Source: Brevibacillus formosus (GTDB taxonomy: Bacteria; Bacillota; Bacilli; Brevibacillales; Brevibacillaceae). Taken from it: a stretch of 64,000 nt of DNA. The position numbers were made by a program, and so were the translations under genes. The DNA is taken from the NCBI RefSeq assembly GCF_003013405.1, contig NZ_PXZL01000025.1, positions 1-64,000 of the forward strand, given 5' to 3'. Positions within the stretch are counted from its first letter, which is position 1; every line of letters starts with the position of its first letter. Below the pieces are notes generated by a model, which saw nothing but the letters and a program-made list of their open reading frames with translations, ran no database searches and was not told the DNA's origin. This document shows, one piece after another, positions 47,943 through 56,438 of the stretch.

Positions 47943-48726
47943 TACATGCCTCCTGATGAAACACCGTAATGATAAAGCCATCCACATTGTTGCCCGATAT
48001 TTCGTAGCTCTCACCAGCCACAACCGGGATGTGCGTAACTGTATCGATAGCCTTTACATAGTAGATTTCAATGCTGTCATCATCTACTAGCAAATGCTCC
48101 TGATGAAATTCATAGTTTTTCACATACTCGATGTACTCTTCCAGACAAAGCTGGAGCTTTTCCATCAAAACTGCATGCGGATAGCCCACATAACGAAAAT
48201 GCCAAGGCTCATCCGAAATCCCTGTCAGCTGTTCCTTGCCTTTGTCGTAGCGTTTGATAAACCCATATTGACTGGCGCGTTGGCGAAACATTCGGCATAC
48301 GCCATGATCGGGAAAAGATGGGCAGATAAAATCGATCTCTCCCTTCTTTTCCCCTACATCTATCGCAAGCCCTGTCTGATGCTCGCTTTCATTTGGACGC
48401 GCGACATATTGACTAGTAAACACCTGTCCATTTTCGAGCAAGGATTGATCATATATATCCTTTTGTTCCGCCTTACTGCGAAAACCACTGACAGGCACGA
48501 TTGTATGCTCCGCGTTGCAGGCTTTCAGCAGTTTGGCAAACATCTTTGCAGCCGTGTTTTCCAGCATCATATTGTTGTGTGCTCCGTCAATCAGCCGCAT
48601 GCGGTTCAGCAGGATACCATCATCTGTCTGCCAGCGAATCGGGTACTGGCGATTCACCAATATGAGATGGCCGTGATGCAGATTGTCGCTGTTCAAAGTA
48701 ACCGTAAAGACGTGAGGTTGTGTCAT
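47929..48726 (-). CDS. VanXY-like D,D-dipeptidase/carboxypeptidase (M15B)
   Basis: 265 residues, no signal peptide, so cytoplasmic. Zinc-site motifs SEHQTGLAIDVG and EPWHFRYVG (His with catalytic Glu) are those of VanY/VanXY M15B enzymes. A C-terminal domain (about 200-265, ending VAGESYEISGNNVDGFIITV) is shared with the upstream paralogue and is extra to short VanXY-C. In VanC-type strains this enzyme removes D-Ala-D-Ala and the terminal D-Ala. Starts three bases after the ligase gene. Confidence 0.75.
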   Translation of the reverse strand: MTQPHVFTVTLNSDNLHHGHLILVNRQYPIRWQTDDGILLNRMRLIDGAHNNMMLENTAAKMFAKLLKACNAEHTIVPVSGFRSKAEQKDIYDQSLLENGQVFTSQYVARPNESEHQTGLAIDVGEKKGEIDFICPSFPDHGVCRMFRQRASQYGFIKRYDKGKEQLTGISDEPWHFRYVGYPHAVLMEKLQLCLEEYIEYVKNYEFHQEHLLVDDDSIEIYYVKAIDTVTHIPVVAGESYEISGNNVDGFIITVFHQEACNERG

Positions 48727-48729
48727 CGG

Positions 48730-49782
48730 TTAGTCCTCCTCCAACGCTAGCATAATCAACGTATCAAGAAGCTCTTTATAGGAAATCCCCGCAGCACGCA
48801 GCATGTTTGGATACCTGCTTTTCGAGGTAAAGCCGGGGATCGTATTCACTTCGTTAAACACAATGTCTCCGTCTGGTGTGACAAACATATCCACGCGAGC
48901 GAAGCCACGACAGCCAAAAACCTGATAGAGATGAGTCGCTGTTTGCTTGATTTTATGAGCGAGCTCTTCTTCAATTCTTGCTGGAACATGGATATGGGCA
49001 GTCTCCAATGAATACTTTTCTGTGTAATTGAAGAAGCCCTGGAGCAATTCGATCTCATCCACTTCCCCCACAATGACCTCACGATTTCCGAGTACCGCGC
49101 AGCCCACTTCAAATCCCGCGATGTTTTCCTCGATGACCACTTTGTCATCATGCAGAAGGGCGTTTTCTATACCAAAGAACAATTCTGATGGGCTGTATGC
49201 TTTCGTAATCCCAATGGAGGACCCTGCCTTTGCCGGTTTGACATACAAAGGGAATCCCAATGGTTCGGTGGCAGCTTGAACAGTTGCAAGATCAGTATTC
49301 GGATAAACAGTAACGGATCTTGGCGTTTTGATACCGGAGCTTTCCGCCAGCGTGTGGGCGATATCCTTATCCATACAAATCGCTGAGGATAGCGTGTGAC
49401 AACCGACAAACGGAATTCCTGCGAGCTCCAATAGTCCTTGTACCGTTCCATCCTCTCCGTTTTTGCCATGTAAAATCGGGAACACCACATCAACCTTCGT
49501 GATCGTCATGGCACCGTTCTCCTGTGCAACAATCCCCCTCACCTGTCTGCAAGGAGAGAGAAAGGCAGGAACACACTTCTCACTTTGATGCCAACTGTCA
49601 TTCCGAATGCTTTCAATGTTGCCGGTATATCGCAGCCATTGCCCTTCCCTCGTAATTCCTAGCAAAATTACCTCGTACTTTTCCAGACACAAGCTTTCCA
49701 GCACCGAACTCGTAGATTTAAGGGATACTTCATACTCTGAGGAACATCCCCCAAACAAAATCGCGACAGTCAATTTCTTCAT
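48730..49782 (-). CDS. D-Ala-D-Ser ligase (VanC/E/G-type Ddl)
   Basis: 350 residues from ATG 49782 (AAGGGGTGA seven bases upstream). ATP-grasp ligase with FGGCSSEYEVS, PILHGKNGEDGTVQGLLEL, VKPAKAGSSIGI and FNEVNTIPGFTSKSRYPNML. The omega loop (about residue 250) reads TEKYSLETA: the EKY motif is known from D-Ala-D-Ser ligases (VanC EKYQ), while D-Ala-D-Lac ligases have EKG. The gene lies between two D,D-peptidase genes and upstream of vanT, as required for D-Ser-ending peptidoglycan. Confidence 0.82.
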   Translation of the reverse strand: MKKLTVAILFGGCSSEYEVSLKSTSSVLESLCLEKYEVILLGITREGQWLRYTGNIESIRNDSWHQSEKCVPAFLSPCRQVRGIVAQENGAMTITKVDVVFPILHGKNGEDGTVQGLLELAGIPFVGCHTLSSAICMDKDIAHTLAESSGIKTPRSVTVYPNTDLATVQAATEPLGFPLYVKPAKAGSSIGITKAYSPSELFFGIENALLHDDKVVIEENIAGFEVGCAVLGNREVIVGEVDEIELLQGFFNYTEKYSLETAHIHVPARIEEELAHKIKQTATHLYQVFGCRGFARVDMFVTPDGDIVFNEVNTIPGFTSKSRYPNMLRAAGISYKELLDTLIMLALEED

Positions 49783-49787
49783 TAGAT

Positions 49788-50663
49788 TCACCCCTTCTTT
49801 TCTTCGTTCACGCAGCTTGTAACAATCACGCCGCCCATGTTGTCACCCGAAATCTCATAGTTGCTCGAAATCGGTACCTTGATCGTCATCTCTTCATCGA
49901 CAGGGTAGTAGTTAATTTCACAGATCTTCCCATCGTTTGTCACGGAGATCCTTCTTTTTCCTTTTAGGTAATCCAAGTATTCTTCCAGCGAAAAGTTGTT
50001 TTGCTTCATGATCGCGCTATGCGGCAATCCGACATATCGGAAATGCCAAGGCTCGAATACCGTTCCTGTAATGGCTACCTTGTCCTTTGGGTAGCGCAAA
50101 ATAAAACCGTATTTCCACGAATGATCTTCCAGCCACTTGCCTTCAGGGGCGTGCTCCATTTTCATTTGCGTCGATCCAATATCCAGCGCGGAGCCTACAT
50201 TATGTTCGCTGTAACCGCTCGGCATCGCGTACGCTGGTCCCATTTCTTCATATAGCTTTTCTTGTTCTTCCATGCCTCGATAACCGCTGTTCAGGATAAA
50301 GTGAGTCACGTTATCTTGCTGCGCTGCTTCGACCATCTCCAAAAATACTTTGGCTACACGCTCTGACACTTCGATTCTGTCATCGAGCAAACGATAGCCT
50401 TGTAACAGTTCTTCATGCTCAGACAACCGAACAACATCGCTTTTTACCCCTGCCTCATGAACCGGATAGTCTTTGTTGACCAAGAGAAGGTCTCCCTGAT
50501 AAATTTGGTCCTTTGCTATTTGTAGCGATTGGTACTCCACACCGGTGGCCTCTCTCAACGTTTCCATGTGTCCCCCAACATTAGGTGGTCCATCTGCTAT
50601 TTTTTGAAAAACGATATATCCAAACAGCAATAAAATGACAAGCCAAAAAACCCTCTTTTTCAT
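49788..50663 (-). CDS. Membrane-anchored D,D-carboxypeptidase (VanY-like)
   Basis: 291 residues. One N-terminal membrane helix (FWLVILLLFGYIVF) places the catalytic domain outside. Zinc motifs GYSEHNVGSALDIGS and EPWHFRYVGLPH match M15B VanY. The C-terminal PISSNYEISGDNMGGVIVTS repeats the tail domain of the cytoplasmic paralogue two genes downstream. It removes terminal D-Ala from pentapeptides that escape the dipeptidase. First gene of the operon, divergent from a WYL regulator. Confidence 0.8.
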   Translation of the reverse strand: MKKRVFWLVILLLFGYIVFQKIADGPPNVGGHMETLREATGVEYQSLQIAKDQIYQGDLLLVNKDYPVHEAGVKSDVVRLSEHEELLQGYRLLDDRIEVSERVAKVFLEMVEAAQQDNVTHFILNSGYRGMEEQEKLYEEMGPAYAMPSGYSEHNVGSALDIGSTQMKMEHAPEGKWLEDHSWKYGFILRYPKDKVAITGTVFEPWHFRYVGLPHSAIMKQNNFSLEEYLDYLKGKRRISVTNDGKICEINYYPVDEEMTIKVPISSNYEISGDNMGGVIVTSCVNEEKKG

Positions 50664-50807
50664 TCACAGCTTCCTCCTTCACTTACACATGTAGGATAGG
50701 AAAAACTGTTAAAATAAAAAGTAGGGTAAATATAAAATAATTTTAAAGATATCCGTTCATTTTTATAAAGTTGATTAGCTGGATAGAGAGGGGGTCAGCA
50801 GCCTAGC

Positions 50808-51755
50808 ATGAACAAAACAGATCGTTTGTTGGCAATCGTTCTGGAGTTGCAGAGAAAAGGTACGATACGCGCAGAAGATTTGGCCGCGACCTTCGAGACG
50901 AGCGTCCGGACGATTTATCGTGATATGCAGGCATTGAGCGAAGCAGGCGTCCCTATCGTTGGCGCACCGGGTCAGGGCTATTCCTTAATGGAAGGGTATT
51001 TTCTGCCGCCCGTCAGCTTTTCGGTAGAAGAAGCCGTTGCACTTTTGATCGGAGCAGACTTGGTCGAGCAAGTATTCGACCAAAACTTTGGCAATAGCGC
51101 GAGAGCTGTACAGCGCAAAGTAGAAGCGATCCTGTCGGCGGATGTAGGTGAACAAGCCAGCCGTATCCGTTCAACCTTTCGCCTCGTAAGCCCCAGAGCA
51201 AACAATCTGCGCGAGCAGGAAAAAGCGCATGCACAGCTCATCCACGATGCGATCATCAATCAGCGGAAGGTACGCTTCCGCTATCGGAGGGGCACGCTTG
51301 GGGAGGGTGATGATCGTGAAACAGTGCGTGACGTTGCCCCATATGGCCTGGTACTGGTTCGGGGTTCTTGGATACTGCTCGCTCATTGTGATCTGCGACA
51401 GGATATTCGTCGATTCCGCCTGTCCCGCATGAGCGGCCTGGTCGTATTGGAAGACCGCTTTATCCTCCCTGACCATTTCAATTTTGATGAGTACAAGCCT
51501 CTCGACGATCGGTCCCTGGAGGTGCAGATCGTTATCAGCACAGCTATTGCTGATCGGGTAAAAGAATCGGGCTATTTTTTTATCGAAGAGATTACGGAGC
51601 ATCCGGACGGCTTTCTCGTCAGATTGCGCGTCAGACAAATCGAAGAAATATTGTCTTGGGTGCTTGGGTTGGGGGCAGATGCGGTTGTTCTTACGCCTGA
51701 ATCCTTGCGTATCCGAGTTCGTGATGAAGCCAAAAAATTATTCGAACGCTACTGA
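50808..51755 (+). CDS. YafY-type HTH/WYL-domain transcriptional regulator
   Basis: 315 residues. N-terminal DeoR-like winged helix (IRAEDLAATFETSVRTIYRD), a linker helical region, then a WYL domain (RKVRFRYRRGTLGEG, APYGLVLVRGSWILLAHCDL, RRFRLSRM) and a WCX tail. WYL domains sense small ligands or nucleic acids. It is divergent from the van-like operon across 144 bases and upstream of a DinB-like gene. Either could be its target. Confidence 0.82.
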   Translation: MNKTDRLLAIVLELQRKGTIRAEDLAATFETSVRTIYRDMQALSEAGVPIVGAPGQGYSLMEGYFLPPVSFSVEEAVALLIGADLVEQVFDQNFGNSARAVQRKVEAILSADVGEQASRIRSTFRLVSPRANNLREQEKAHAQLIHDAIINQRKVRFRYRRGTLGEGDDRETVRDVAPYGLVLVRGSWILLAHCDLRQDIRRFRLSRMSGLVVLEDRFILPDHFNFDEYKPLDDRSLEVQIVISTAIADRVKESGYFFIEEITEHPDGFLVRLRVRQIEEILSWVLGLGADAVVLTPESLRIRVRDEAKKLFERY

Positions 51756-51780
51756 CATACTGCTGTCAGTAGCGTTTTTA
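51747..51780 (+). terminator. Terminator overlapping the WYL regulator's stop codon
   Basis: An 11-base perfect stem CGCTACTGACA / TGTCAGTAGCG with six-base loop and TTTTTAT. Confidence 0.85.
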
Positions 51781-51820
51781 TATGATGAAAGCAAGAAAAC
51801 CAAGAGGAGCTGATTCGCCC

Positions 51821-52342
51821 ATGAATACAAAAGAAATCGTGAACAAATTTGAAGACGTGACAAACCACTACCTGCATGAATTAGAAGGCTTCACCATGGA
51901 ACAACTACTGCAAAAACCAAGTGAAGAGGAATGGTCGATCGGTCAAATGTACCTTCACTTGATCCAATCTGCCCGGTATTTTCAACTGGGAAGTATCGAG
52001 AAGTGTAGACAAGGGGGGCCTGCTGTCACAGAAGCAGGTACCGAAAAATCCGAGATCGGGCAGGCGATATTTGCTCAAGGCTCCTTGCCTCCCGTTCGCG
52101 TGAAAGTCCCTGCCTCCCCGGAGTACACACCTGCACAACCAGAAAGCAAGGAGCAACTGCGTGATGGACTCATCAGCGTGCTCGCACAAATGAAAGAGCT
52201 GGAGCCGACTCTGGATGAAATTCCTGCGCATCACACGGTGGCTCACCCAGCCTTCGGTCCGATGACGGCCAAGGAATGGTTTGCCGTTGTAGAAATGCAC
52301 TATCGCCATCACCTGCTCCAGCTCAACCGACTGAAGGGTTAG
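51821..52342 (+). CDS. DinB-like (DinB_2) four-helix protein
   Basis: 173 residues from ATG 51821, with AAGAGGAG upstream. N-terminal LHELEGFTMEQLLQKPSEEE, WSIGQMYLHLIQSARYF, and a C-terminal GPMTAKEWFAVVEMHYRHHL provide the three His of the DinB/YfiT metal site. DinB_2 proteins are probably thiol-dependent transferases of unknown substrate. The stop overlaps the convergent DUF169 gene by four bases. Confidence 0.75.
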   Translation: MNTKEIVNKFEDVTNHYLHELEGFTMEQLLQKPSEEEWSIGQMYLHLIQSARYFQLGSIEKCRQGGPAVTEAGTEKSEIGQAIFAQGSLPPVRVKVPASPEYTPAQPESKEQLRDGLISVLAQMKELEPTLDEIPAHHTVAHPAFGPMTAKEWFAVVEMHYRHHLLQLNRLKG

Positions 52343-53115
52343 TTTTTTTCTCCAAACATCTCTGCAAGCTTTTGATAGGTCGGCGGAAACTCTGCCTGAT
52401 AGCGCAAGAAGGACGGGATCGGGTAGCGGATTCCGCCTTTTTGCGTTCCCGCTAATCCCTCGACCAGCTCAGCGGCATCGCGAAAATGAAAGCTGAAGGC
52501 CATCTCATGATCCTGTGTCTGGGCAAACAATCTGTCGCCATAACACGGTACGATCACTTGCGGCTGTCCTGTCTGAATCGGCTTGATTGCAATGTCTGCA
52601 CAGTCTGCCCGACTGGAAAAGGTGGAAGGAATCGATCCACCGCGCTTGTACAGCATTCCCGCCACCAATCGCATAACCTGTGCTGCATTGCCGTAAATCA
52701 CAACGACATCTGGCTCAATCTGTGCCCGCTCCAGCGGAAACGATACGTAGTAGCCGCTTTCTTCTGCTGAAAATTTCGGAACATCCAGCTCACTTTTCGC
52801 CCCATTTTCCAATGAATCTGTATACATCCCACAGGCGAGATGACCCTCTGTATAAAACGCCGGCTGCTCTTCATACCCAAAAGCCACCTGCGCGATCGGA
52901 CAGGACAGGTCGGCTCCATTCATCGCGATGCTCCAGCCATAACGCCGTGAAAAACCGACAGCTTGGCAAATGGTAATCGGATAACCCAGGTCACGGACAG
53001 GTCGCTTTGCCTTTGACGGCAGAGCGGCTTCTTCTTTTCGGATGCTAACTCCTACGGGAAAGGTCTCAGTCCTCACATACATTTGAAGCGCTTGATTCAG
53101 CTCGATGGCGTTCAT
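52339..53115 (-). CDS. DUF169 family protein
   Basis: 258 residues from ATG 53115, with GAGGGGG upstream. The DUF169/COG2043 pattern is present: VGVSIRKEEAALPSKAKRPV, ITICQAVGFSRRYGWSIAM, DLSCPIAQVAFGY, and FSSRADCADIAIKPIQTG. Conserved cysteines (in TICQA, DLSCPIA, RADCADI, IVPCYGD) suggest a metal or redox site. No biochemical function is known for the family. Confidence 0.75.
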   Translation of the reverse strand: MNAIELNQALQMYVRTETFPVGVSIRKEEAALPSKAKRPVRDLGYPITICQAVGFSRRYGWSIAMNGADLSCPIAQVAFGYEEQPAFYTEGHLACGMYTDSLENGAKSELDVPKFSAEESGYYVSFPLERAQIEPDVVVIYGNAAQVMRLVAGMLYKRGGSIPSTFSSRADCADIAIKPIQTGQPQVIVPCYGDRLFAQTQDHEMAFSFHFRDAAELVEGLAGTQKGGIRYPIPSFLRYQAEFPPTYQKLAEMFGEKN

Positions 53116-53322
53116 TCCACTTGCCCCCTCGTTTTTCACATACATTACACATACTCTGAATTTTTCGTCTTTTTTACCCGAAGTCCTGTCACTCCCTACA
53201 TTTTTCTCAAAGCTTACAACATCGTAAGGTAATGGAAAGGTTAATCGATAGGGAGTCGAAACAATCCCTGTTAGGATAAAAAAAGATTACACGTATTACT
53301 TGGGATGGCTGGAGGGTTCACA

Positions 53323-53883
53323 ATGAAAAAGTTCGCATGGCTGGGCACGGCGCTTCTCGTCTTTCTGTTAATGGGATGCTCCTCCAGCTCACCAGATGCA
53401 GTGCTAGGGCTCGGAAAAAAAGAAGCGGCGCAAATCGCTGCAGCCGCTGTTAGACAATACTATCAGGTGGATGTCGATACGACTGATCGGGAAATCACGC
53501 TGGAGGACCCAACCAATTCGGTATACAGAGGAGTCCCTGTTCACGCCATACTAAAACGCGAACCTGTGAGTGGCGATGTCCATGGCTTTCACGCGATCAT
53601 CGAACCGAAGTCAAAGCAAATCCTTTCCCTGTCGATTGACGTTATTGGAATAAACGGAGAAATGGCGACAAAAACGATGACAGAAGCAGATTTGGAAAAG
53701 ACGGCATCTGATTTCATCCGCTCGAAAAACCTTCTTGCTACAAACGACTTCCAATTGGTGAAAGCTTCTGACGCTCATTCCAATGACGCCAAGCGTTATT
53801 TTTATTACACAGATGGCCTAAAAGACGTGGCAATCGGAGTGGACCCAGGCCTGAAACAGGTCGTTACGTTCACATATGATTGA
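53323..53883 (+). CDS. Lipoprotein of unknown function
   Basis: 186 residues from ATG 53323. Lipoprotein signal peptide with lipobox LLMGC. Mature part has two similar halves, each with a long helix then a beta segment (KKEAAQIAAAAVRQYYQVDV and TEADLEKTASDFIRSKNLL), reminiscent of PepSY-type folds but without a clear family match. Monocistronic; lies upstream and convergent to the Tad-linked lipoprotein gene. Confidence 0.55.
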   Translation: MKKFAWLGTALLVFLLMGCSSSSPDAVLGLGKKEAAQIAAAAVRQYYQVDVDTTDREITLEDPTNSVYRGVPVHAILKREPVSGDVHGFHAIIEPKSKQILSLSIDVIGINGEMATKTMTEADLEKTASDFIRSKNLLATNDFQLVKASDAHSNDAKRYFYYTDGLKDVAIGVDPGLKQVVTFTYD

Positions 53884-53910
53884 CGCACCCTATCCCTTTA
53901 CATTTACAGT

Positions 53911-53953
53911 GGGTTCTCCGTTGCGACCGCAATCGCTTTTGTACGGAGAACCC
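53911..53953. terminator. Stem-loop between convergent genes
   Basis: Perfect 11-base stem GGGTTCTCCGT / ACGGAGAACCC (53911-53921 and 53943-53953) without a long T tract on either side. It lies between the lipoprotein gene and the end of the Tad operon, so it may act as a weak bidirectional terminator or RNA stabiliser. Confidence 0.45.
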
Positions 53954-53960
53954 ATTCCTG

Positions 53961-55274
53961 TTAGTTTCCACTGTATTTATCCTCAATTTCCTCTCTCATT
54001 TCCTGATAGGTCTCGGTTGTGAGACTCACCAAGTAATTGGTAAGCTCCTCCTTGGACTGTGTGGCCAACGCTTCTCTTTCTTGCCTTTTCCCAGTAAGGT
54101 ACTCTCTCGCTTCATTGCCAATCTTGCCACTTGCAGACAAATACTCGATCGCCATTCCGATGTTCAGGCTCTCCCGCCAGTTTTTCTCGTACCAGTCTCG
54201 GTCGTAAGCATCCACCCATTTTTTACGGTCGATCAAGACAGCGTCCGCTTCTGTCAAAGCCTCCCGTTTCCACTGCTCCCACTTCTGGGCAATTTCTTTC
54301 GCACGTTCCAGCTCTTGCTTGAACTGCTCGCGGTTCGTCACATTTGCATACAGACCTTCTGACGCGTGGGCAATCTCCTTCAATTGCTTCTGCCCTTCTG
54401 CATTCACGTCAAAGCCGATAACGTTCAGCAACGGCATAATTTTGGACTGGGACAATTCCTTGGCTACTGCCACTGGATTGCCATCGCACGTCTCGATACC
54501 GTCACTGACCAGATAGATGACATTCGTATTTTTATCCGCTTCGAATCCCGCCAAATCCTCCTGAGCGAGACGCAAAGAGTGCGCAATGGATGTCCAGCCC
54601 GTCGGCTCAAACATGTCAAGTGCTTGCTCAAGACCCTTCGCATCGTAGGCTTGCAATGGATAGACCATTTCACTGCTGCCGCAGGAAAGCTGCTTATGTT
54701 CATCAGCATTGCTGCCCTTATGACCATACACGCGCAGCGAGATTCTCGCCTCTTCAGGCAGTGCTTCCGCGAATTCCTTGATCGCTTCCTTGGCGAGCTG
54801 CATTTTCGTTTTGTCCCCAATTTTCCCGGCCATACTGCCGCTTGCATCCAGGATGATTTCTACGTTGAAATTTTCCCGAAACTGAAATCGGGCGTCCTCG
54901 ATGTCCGGACTCCCATACGAAGCCATTCTCCAGCGGTCTACAACCATTTGGGGACTGAGGTAATCCTCGGCAAACAGGGTAAGCAATTGATTCCAGTACA
55001 AATCCAGGTAAGCATCATTCATCCCGTCGACCACGGTAGGCATTTTATCCAAAACCTGTATGATCTCCGCTCGATGCGGATAAGCTGCGTGAAAAAATTG
55101 CGTGCCGGCAAGCGGTCCGGGCTGTGAAGCAATCAATTCCTGTGTCGTCTGCGGCCATTGATTTTGTCCGAGCCCTGCACCCGCTCCTACTGCACCCAGA
55201 GAACAACCGGTAAGCAGAAGCATGATCAAGATGCTGTTGATCAAGAGCGACATCCGTATTTTGGTGTTACGCAT
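53961..55274 (-). CDS. Von Willebrand factor A domain lipoprotein (Tad-locus paralogue 1)
   Basis: 437 residues from ATG 55274; a longer frame to 55535 lacks a signal sequence. Lipobox LLTGC with Cys24. Residues about 135-330 are a VWA domain with an intact MIDAS (EIILDASGSMAGK), ending near LVSDGIETCDGNP. After it comes a helical, charged C-terminal third. Besides the lipid Cys, only two Cys occur (LSCGSS and IETCDG), conserved in the paralogue at 59658 and likely paired. Last gene of the Tad locus; a role in pilus display or adhesion is inferred. Confidence 0.7.
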   Translation of the reverse strand: MRNTKIRMSLLINSILIMLLLTGCSLGAVGAGAGLGQNQWPQTTQELIASQPGPLAGTQFFHAAYPHRAEIIQVLDKMPTVVDGMNDAYLDLYWNQLLTLFAEDYLSPQMVVDRWRMASYGSPDIEDARFQFRENFNVEIILDASGSMAGKIGDKTKMQLAKEAIKEFAEALPEEARISLRVYGHKGSNADEHKQLSCGSSEMVYPLQAYDAKGLEQALDMFEPTGWTSIAHSLRLAQEDLAGFEADKNTNVIYLVSDGIETCDGNPVAVAKELSQSKIMPLLNVIGFDVNAEGQKQLKEIAHASEGLYANVTNREQFKQELERAKEIAQKWEQWKREALTEADAVLIDRKKWVDAYDRDWYEKNWRESLNIGMAIEYLSASGKIGNEAREYLTGKRQEREALATQSKEELTNYLVSLTTETYQEMREEIEDKYSGN

Positions 55275-55309
55275 TCGGTCATATCCTCCTTGCCTTGTTG
55301 CCATGTTGA

Positions 55310-55510
55310 TCAGATCGCCGCGTTTTTCTTTCGGATGAACGCCAGATGGTTTCTTTTGATAAAAGGCATACCGATGGCGAGGATGAGCAGCTGCAACGGG
55401 AACTCTTCTCGATAAAATGCGCCGATGATCGTAGCCGGCAAAATCAGGGCGTAGAAGTAAATCATCATGTATCGCCAAAAGCGCTGCCAGTTTCGTTCCT
55501 GTCTGGACAT
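55310..55510 (-). CDS. 66-residue membrane protein, sister of the next gene
   Basis: Starts at ATG 55510 with GAAGGTG upstream. Two membrane segments (MMIYFYALILPATIIGAF and LQLLILAIGMPFI) lie between a charged N-terminus (RQERNWQRFWRY) and a basic C-terminus (RNHLAFIRKK). It shares length, QRFW, the LP after helix one and the MPFI/LPYI motif with the upstream 66-residue gene, so the pair is a tandem duplication. Function unknown. Confidence 0.6.
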   Translation of the reverse strand: MSRQERNWQRFWRYMMIYFYALILPATIIGAFYREEFPLQLLILAIGMPFIKRNHLAFIRKKNAAI

Positions 55511-55542
55511 GGCTTACACCTTCCTTCTCGTACACTTGATCA

Positions 55543-55743
55543 TCACCGATTCATTTCTTTTCGGTGCAAATGGTCCATGCCAGCCTGTTCAATATAAGGA
55601 AGGGCAAACATAAAAAAGAACAATGCATACGGGAGCTTTTCCCCCAACGCCATGAACAGACAGGACAACGGCAGGAAAACGCCATAGATGATCACCGTCA
55701 TTACATTCCAGAACCGCTGCATTTTTTGTAGCTTTCTTGTCAT
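55543..55743 (-). CDS. 66-residue membrane protein, sister of the previous gene
   Basis: Starts at ATG 55743 with GGAGGAA upstream. Two membrane segments (VMTVIIYGVFLPLSCLFMA and ALFFFMFALPYI) and a basic end (HLHRKEMN). It lies 26 bases after the TadG-like gene and 32 bases before its sister. Small, paired and placed among pilus genes, they could be membrane partners of TadE/TadG, but this is a guess from position. Confidence 0.6.
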   Translation of the reverse strand: MTRKLQKMQRFWNVMTVIIYGVFLPLSCLFMALGEKLPYALFFFMFALPYIEQAGMDHLHRKEMNR

Positions 55744-55769
55744 GCCATTTCCTCCAATGCTCGCCGTTC

Positions 55770-56438
55770 CTACATAGGGATATGCAGATTCGCCCATCCG
55801 CTTACTTCATCAATAAAACCGATCCGCCTGCTTTCACCTGTCTGGTAGATTTGCTCGGAATAGGCGGGAATGAAGTCAAACCCCATCGATTCCGATTCGT
55901 ACTTTACAGAAGTAGTTACTTCAATCCGATTGTCGCTGTTGAACAATTGGACGGACGAGCCGCTGAGTGTTGCTTTGTTGTCTGATAGCACTTTGGCAAC
56001 CACTCCAGGAATTTTTGCTGTTGCCGTTTGCAAGCCCGCGTAGACATAAGTCTGCAACTCAACATCGCCTGGCAATGCGCTGCTTAATACCGAGTCAATC
56101 GCACCGTATTCAATCTCGCTATGGGACCAATCAGGGTGCGCTGCTCTCAGCTGGCTCCTGGCAACTGCTACTCTGGGACCGAGATAATTTTCGTCATAAT
56201 ACCGTTTGGGTGACAAATCATATATTTTAATAGCCGCATCCATCTCATCATATATATCCTTCACCGCCGCAATACTCGCCTGCTGCGCACTGTTCGATGC
56301 CTGCTCCTTGTCTACAAAAATGGTCGAAAAGTTGAAAAGCGCAACAAACACCAGCATGAACATAAACCAGTAAATCGTCAGGGTGAAGATCGTCATATTT
56401 CCACGTTCATTTTGCAAGTGACGCAGTATACGTACCAT
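55770..56438 (-). CDS. TadG-like pilus assembly protein
   Basis: 222 residues. N-terminal positively charged stretch then NERGNMTIFTLTIYWFMFML, the TadE/G-type transmembrane helix with the Glu near its start. The rest is extracytoplasmic and alpha/beta, rich in helix (DKEQASNSAQQASIAAVKD). Its ATG overlaps the stop of tadE (TAATG), so the two minor pilins are co-translated. It lacks the VWA domain of larger TadG proteins; here VWA domains are on separate lipoproteins. Confidence 0.65.
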   Translation of the reverse strand: MVRILRHLQNERGNMTIFTLTIYWFMFMLVFVALFNFSTIFVDKEQASNSAQQASIAAVKDIYDEMDAAIKIYDLSPKRYYDENYLGPRVAVARSQLRAAHPDWSHSEIEYGAIDSVLSSALPGDVELQTYVYAGLQTATAKIPGVVAKVLSDNKATLSGSSVQLFNSDNRIEVTTSVKYESESMGFDFIPAYSEQIYQTGESRRIGFIDEVSGWANLHIPM

